Origin: Cryptomeria japonica
Lineage: Eukaryota; Streptophyta; Pinopsida; Cupressales; Cupressaceae
Length of the DNA stretch: 64,000 nucleotides
NCBI RefSeq assembly: GCF_030272615.1
Contig: NC_081409.1
Span: forward strand, 655,374,468-655,438,467
Reading direction: 5' to 3'
Shown: one piece after another, positions 59,501 through 64,000 of the stretch
Layout: the number at the start of each line of letters is the position of its first letter
Numbering within the stretch: the first letter of the stretch is position 1
Made by a program: the position numbers and the translations under genes
Notes under the pieces: model-generated
What the model was told of the DNA's origin: nothing
What the model saw: the letters and a program-made list of their open reading frames with translations, nothing else
Databases searched by the model: none

Positions 59501-60388
59501 GAACTCATCATCACCTAAATATACCTGTCCAAAATCACCTTGAATATAATCTAGAAAATATTTTCTATAGGGTGTAGCATGAAATGAAGCCCCAGAATCT
59601 ATTACCCAGGAATCATTAACATTATCCAAACATAAGATTAAAGCATCTTGTAAAGTATTACTTGCAATATTAGCTTCCTTACTATCATTTTCATTTTTGT
59701 CTCCTTTGTTTTTTCAAGACCAACAGTCTTTCTTTAGATGACCAGGCTTTATGCAATACTAGCAATCTTTCTTTCCTCTAGATTGAGAGTGTCCTTTCTT
59801 TGACTTCCCTCGTGACTTCTCATTCCTGAGGCCTTTTCCTCTTTGCTCTGATCTTCCTCTATTCTCCACATTAAAAACACTACCTGATGATGTTGAAGTC
59901 TCACCTGTGCTTTTCCTTCGCATTTCCTCACTTAGGATAACACCAACAATATCATCAAATACCAAAGTATTTTTACCAGAGACAGAGTTACTTACATCCA
60001 TAACCAAGCTATTCCAGCTTTCTGGCAAAGAACATAAAATCAAGAGAGCCCTAACCTCTTCCGCAAAGGTAATTTTTACCGAAGACAATTGACTGGTAAT
60101 TGTATTAAATTCATTTAAGTGCTCCGCTACAGATCCTCCCTCACTCATTTTCAAATTAAACAAACGCTTCATAAGAAATACCTTATTCGAAGCTGAGGGT
60201 TTCTCATACAACTTAGCCAATGTTGCCATCAAATCTACAATTGTTTTTGCTTCTATTATATTGAATGCTACAGACGATGCAAGGCACAATCGAATGGATC
60301 CCAATGCCTTTCTATCCTCCATCTGCATTTTCCATAACTGATAATTCTGGCAGTTAAACTTTTCGACCTTGAATTTGGAATCCTCCAT
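56547..60388 (-). pseudogene. Copia E gag-pol polyprotein
   Basis: Gag starts at the ATG at 60388 (MEDSKFKVEKFN) with a knuckle whose first part is hit by a TAG at 59759 (YCIKPGHLKKDC follows). The protease has WVIDSGASFHAT (about 59610). An 11-bp tandem duplication at 59431-59452 then shifts the frame. From about 59430 to 56547 it is one frame: integrase with LLHSDVWGP, LRSDNGGEY and NGVLERMN; RT with YVDDMLVAG; RNase H with VDSDLASDID and YTDSQSVIH. Further stops: TAG at 58965, 58428, 58302, 58053, 57303 and 56592; TAA at 58212 and 57705; TGA at 57741 and near 59715. The terminal TGA is at 56547. Confidence 0.92.
59431..59452 (-). repeat. 11-bp tandem duplication inside Copia E pol
   Basis: AACCAACCATT and AACCAGCCATT stand side by side on the plus strand, with one mismatch. 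The surplus of 11 bp accounts for the only frame change in Copia E. Confidence 0.85.
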
Positions 60389-60432
60389 TGCTCCCACTCA
60401 AATCTAAAAGTCCTACCAATTTACAGAAAACC

Positions 60433-60446
60433 TCGCTCTGATACCA
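60433..60446 (-). promoter_or_regulatory. Primer binding site of Copia E
   Basis: In sense TGGTATCAGAGC lies 2 nt after the 5' LTR, an exact match to the initiator tRNA-Met site. Confidence 0.92.
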
Positions 60447-60448
60447 AT

Positions 60449-60878
60449 TGTTAGGGTTTCAAGCAAATCCGAAGCAAATATGAACTAACAATTATATGCA
60501 GATTTAAATACAAAAGATAAAGAAATAAAATAGGACACAAATAACACAGAGATTTAATGTGGTTCACTAAGAATGGGTTACGTCCACCATACACAGTCGT
60601 CCAATCTTTCTTATTATCCAGCAAAAATAGTACATCAACCTTACAATGCCTTAAGCATCCCAGCCACTTATAACATGTGTTTTTAGGGCAACAAACAAAG
60701 TCGGCCTTTTTAGGGTTTTATTACAATGTTGGTTTTCATCAATGAGAAACGGCAAAAAAATATTTCTCGGGGGTTGTCGCCCCCGAACCCCTGCTCGGGG
60801 CCCAGCCCGGCCCCGGACCCCGACGAGGATACGTGCTAAGTATACAGTACTTTGCTGATCAGTCACCACATTTCAACA
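60449..60878 (-). repeat. Copia E 5' LTR
   Basis: The 430-bp partner of 56020-56449, same length without indels. It keeps more CpG in the GC-rich block than the 3' copy. Confidence 0.94.
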
Positions 60879-61740
60879 TATATATATTACATATATATCC
60901 TATGTGAATACCTGGGTATGTATGGGTTGTATATATATAAATATATATGAATATGTATATTTAAATCAAATAATAATCTTGCAAGACAAGGTTAATTTTA
61001 ATTAAATAAATTAATATTTTTCCAACTTCAATTGGTAACTCAATAATACAAGTAAATGATTTGAGATAGGGAGACATGTAATTAAACCTCTCCTAAAGCT
61101 GCTAGGAGAGTTGGCTTGGAATATTTTGATAGTGTTGAGAGGAAATAAGTTTTTAATAAAACATTTTAATCTTATTCAATACTAATCCCATTACATATTC
61201 ATCATTCAATAAGAAAGTTATAATATTTTATCGAGCTATTGGAGGTTTCTTAAAAAAAATAAAGAGTAAAGGAAATTAAAAACCATTTTATTTCTCAACC
61301 TTGGTATATGAGTTTTCTGGCATTTGAAGGAAATAAAACAAAAAGGTTAAAAGAGAAATCACTTCATTATTATATCGCTATGGAAAAGATATTTTTCTTT
61401 CATGGCATGACAAAATGCGTGAGGGAGAAACTTCCCCAAGAAGCCAAGGAATGGTTGAATGCGTCAGAATGGAGAATGAGATTATTGTGACTCCTAGCAG
61501 GTCTTGGAAATTTTGCCTGGTATTAGGGCGAACCAAGGAGGAATCATGTGTTAGGAAATACATAAACCATTTGAGAAAAAAATTGAGGATTATGCATTCT
61601 TCATTTTCTACGGTAGGGAAGAGAGTTGGCTCTACATTTTCAAAGTGATTTCAGCTTGTGTTTCAAAGTAGAGTGGGTTACAATGTGGAAGCTTTAACCA
61701 GAGATTCATCTTCTTAAAGACAACTAGGTCATGATACCTA
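60879..61740. other. AT-rich flank, no gene seen
   Basis: TA-rich sequence to about 60960 is followed by A/T-rich sequence with small plus-strand frames at 61308-61648. They resemble no family and overlap in two frames, so they are not called as genes. Confidence 0.45.
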
Positions 61741-62626
61741 TAATGCCCCGCCAGGAAACCCCTAAGGGTTTAAGTTAAAAACACTCAAATAGAGTGTAAA
61801 TATTTTTTTTTTTATAATAATAGTTAAGAGTATTAATAATAAGTTACAACATTAAGATAATTAGGAGTCATCTAAAACTTAGATACCACAACAGAAGGCT
61901 AAACGAACCTAACGAGTTTCCCAATGTGATTACATAACCTTACACCTAACTCAACTTGCGTCAATTGATCCAATAAATTGGATGACTTAGTTACAAAATA
62001 ATGCATTCGACATGGTCATATGAATGTTCAATGAATTGACGTCTTAGAATTTTAGGAAGCGTTCATTTACTTTGGGTGGTTAGGAGGCCATCGTGAGGTT
62101 ATTTACTCAATGCACATTAACACCTATTTAATGTAAGAGGCCTCCCTTAAGGTTCAATGTGATAAATATAACGAAGTTCATTCATTGGTTTTAAGACAAC
62201 CACCCACAACTGATATCTTTCTTTAATATTAAAAGTATGGCTAATAAGATGAGATTCGTTCATTAAAAATTATACTACCATAAATAGTGTGAGGTTCCTT
62301 CTTTTGAATCCAAGCATAACCAACTAATGAGTCGTAGTTCTCTTATGAAGGATAAAATGTGAGTAGCCATAGAATTCATTGAAGTTTTAATAATGCTAAT
62401 AGATGGGCTAAATTCATTAAGATGAAAATGTATTAGGACCACATGAGTTCATCCTTTAAATTAGAATATAGTTAGCAAGATGATATTCACCATTTCAAGA
62501 TTAAAATATAAGTTCATAGTGACATTCTTTCATTGGGATTAGAATATAACTATCTTATTGCATGCCGATCCTTTTAGTTAAATGAAGTTAATATGAGAAG
62601 ATACATCTACTAAGATTAAGATATAA
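61741..62626. repeat. Degenerate ~40-60-bp tandem-like array, left part
   Basis: It begins with TAATGCCCCGCCAGGAAACC, which looks like the start of a gypsy LTR. From about 62050 variants of GATTCATTCATTAAGATTAA plus AATATAAC recur about a dozen times. The array resumes at 63846 after the solo LTR and runs off the window. Confidence 0.5.
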
Positions 62627-62631
62627 ACAAC
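62627..62631. repeat. Target-site duplication of solo LTR, left copy
   Basis: ACAAC, identical to 63841-63845. Confidence 0.88.
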
Positions 62632-63840
62632 TGTAGCGTCCTAAAATTGTGACACTTGCAATTTCGACTGCATTTCGGTCTTCACGATGGCGACGCAACA
62701 CGCAACCTGAATGGAGACCCCAAAACTTGCTCACGACACTGAAAACTGCATTTTTCAAGCACCATTGGCCTGAACCTCCTTGCACCCCGCTGTCCCGGAG
62801 GTGGGACCAGAGCGCCCAGCGCCCTGGTCCCTGGGTCCTATTTTGGGCCCGGTTTCCTAAGTGATATCGGGTCTTTTTGATTGCAATTTGGAAATATACT
62901 TCCCTGGTCGGCCTAAGGTCAGGAAAATCAGTCTATCAACCCTAATTGACAAGTATATAAACTACATTTTTCTCTCTCATTTGGATATAACACATAGATG
63001 AGAAGGACATATGTGAAAAGCGTGGAAACTATACTCAAGCATTCAAGCATTCAAGCAATTGATCATTCCAAGTCTCCATTCAAGGCTAAGTGTTGCATTC
63101 AAGACAAGGATTCAACCATTGAAGAGGAGATCACTTATTACATGCTACAACATACAACATACAACATCTAAACCTTTGCACATAAGGATACAAACATCCT
63201 TAGAACAAGGTATTAGTACTTGTTTTACATTACAGTCATTTACATTTACAGCACTTGCTCATTTCTTGGTTAATTCCAAAACCGGGGTTTGACCTAAAGG
63301 CAAACCCCTAATCCCTAACCCCCCAATCGTCTTCGCTTTTCTGTGTGTAGATTGCAGGTACGTGGCTGAAATTGAAGATCTGGAATCCTTGTGCAGAGAC
63401 GAACAGATCCCCCTTCGTTTCGCGGATTTTTCGGAGGACCGTGGCGCCGGGCGCCATCGTCCCAACAACTTTTGCTCAAATTTGCAGGACAGCGCCGTAT
63501 TGACATTTTACTGCTAATTCCAGGTCCGCAGCTTCATCCTATAACCTAAACTCAGTTTATAAGAGAATCTTTATGACTTTCTATGCATCCTTAGCTTAAT
63601 TTCCTTAATCAACATTCTTTACAAAAGAGGGTAGCCTTGCTTTCCTAACCCTTGAAATTCATTTAGCATCCAACCTTACATTGTGTGGGATTGGATCTTA
63701 TGAGTTTCAACCCCTCTTTTGAATGTAAAGTCTTCCCCCTAAGTGAAAACCCATCGAATCCTAGCGAACCTCCCTTCTCTCTCCTCGGAGTTAGAAGAGG
63801 GGAGACCAACTAGGGTTCGACCGCGATTTTCCGCTTTACA
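62632..63840 (+). mobile_element. Solo LTR, 1209 bp
   Basis: It begins TGTAGCGTCC and ends CGCTTTACA, the TG...CA ends of an LTR. It is flanked by exact ACAAC duplications and contains no primer site, coding region or second LTR. This is the product expected from recombination between two LTRs of one element. TATATAAA at 62954 suggests plus-strand transcription. It has GC-rich parts with strong inverted repeats (62803-62831 and 63442-63456) and is more CpG-rich than its surroundings, so it may be comparatively young. Confidence 0.85.
62954..62961 (+). promoter_or_regulatory. TATA box in solo LTR
   Basis: TATATAAA is followed about 15 bp later by a CT-rich TTTCTCTCTC tract, a plausible plant promoter core. 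Confidence 0.5.
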
Positions 63841-64000
63841 ACAACTAATTGAATCCTTCCCTTTTTAGTTCATCTTTTTAGCAATCATAAAGAAATTCAT
63901 TTATTTGGGTTATAATTATGGAAGGTTAGTTGAGTTCACCCATTTATAAAATTAATCTGATAAAGATTATTTGTTAAGGTTAAAACATAAACAACTAAGT
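63841..64000. repeat. Right target duplication and resumed degenerate array
   Basis: ACAAC at 63841-63845 is followed by units such as AAATTCATTTATTTGGGTTA and GTTCACCCATTTATAAAATT, the same family as 62050-62626. Confidence 0.5.

Larger units (their letters stand above)
56020..60878 (-). mobile_element. Copia E: Tork-like Ty1/copia element, inactive
   Basis: A compact 4859-bp element with 430-bp LTRs, a perfect tRNA-Met-type primer site, one gag-pol frame and a polypurine tract. Motifs such as LYVDDMLVAGSN, ILGMRITRDR, KAVSTPLASHFKL and TEAEYVAATEASKE are typical of the Tork lineage, which includes tobacco Tnt1. By my count the LTRs differ at about 24 of 430 positions, nearly all transitions. 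The flanks TGTGT and TATAT do not form a target duplication, probably because the target microsatellite has slipped. Confidence 0.93.

Noticed and set aside
61308-61648. Two overlapping small plus-strand frames
   Set aside because: Short, in two competing frames, AT-rich context, no recognised motif.
62649-62864. 71-residue frame in the solo LTR
   Set aside because: GC-rich LTR sequence without stops by chance; no domain recognised and no second copy to test.

Overview
This window looks like plant nuclear DNA. It is an AT-rich graveyard of LTR retrotransposons, with no intact host gene, tRNA or rRNA that I can support. At least four large elements keep both LTRs, there is one solo LTR, and older decayed sequence lies between them. 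The Tat-type, chromodomain-type and Tork-type protein signatures are those of land-plant elements. The density of old, methylation-decayed insertions (about 24 differences over 430 bp in the one LTR pair I counted) suggests a large-genome plant. A gymnosperm is my best guess, but this is inference from texture, not from a marker gene.

Layout. 1-960: probable decayed copia-type LTR. 2400-4890 (-): broken gene of unknown function. 4998-12615 (-): Copia element A with 1608-bp LTRs and target duplication CTTCT, inserted about 105 bp upstream of that gene's start codon. 12621-13800: array of degenerate CATCGG/CCGATG motifs. 14161-15793: AT-rich, no gene. 15794-40769 (-): Gypsy element B of the Tat type, about 17.2 kb without its insert. 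It carries gag, protease, a G-patch, RT, RNase H plus a second RNase H, integrase, and an antisense plant-mobile-domain ORF. 24769-32489 (+): Copia element C, nested inside the RT of B. 40770-42771: T-rich flank. 42772-54560 (-): Gypsy element D, chromodomain type, with 3.3-3.6 kb LTRs and target duplication AAGAG. 54566-56019: flank ending in a TA/TG microsatellite. 56020-60878 (-): Copia element E, Tork-like, with 430-bp LTRs. 61741-64000: a degenerate ~40-60-bp repeat array, interrupted by a solo LTR at 62632-63840 (target duplication ACAAC).

How it fits together. Every element is dead. The reading frames of A, D and E remain colinear over more than 1,000 codons and are broken mainly by TAG and TAA codons, most at positions where glutamine is expected. 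This points to decay by cytosine deamination rather than indels. Element C is more damaged, with three frameshifts.

The most unusual recurrent theme is that almost every family here carries, in its LTR or untranslated regions, an array of one short, family-specific, often palindromic motif at roughly 20-60-bp spacing: CCGGTTC in A, ACCGAG in C, CGTACGA and TTGATCAA in B, CATCGG in the 12.7-13.8 kb block, and a CCCATACGGG mini-hairpin in D. In two cases the array lies upstream of a non-canonical ORF. I regard these arrays as the best candidate for an undescribed feature.
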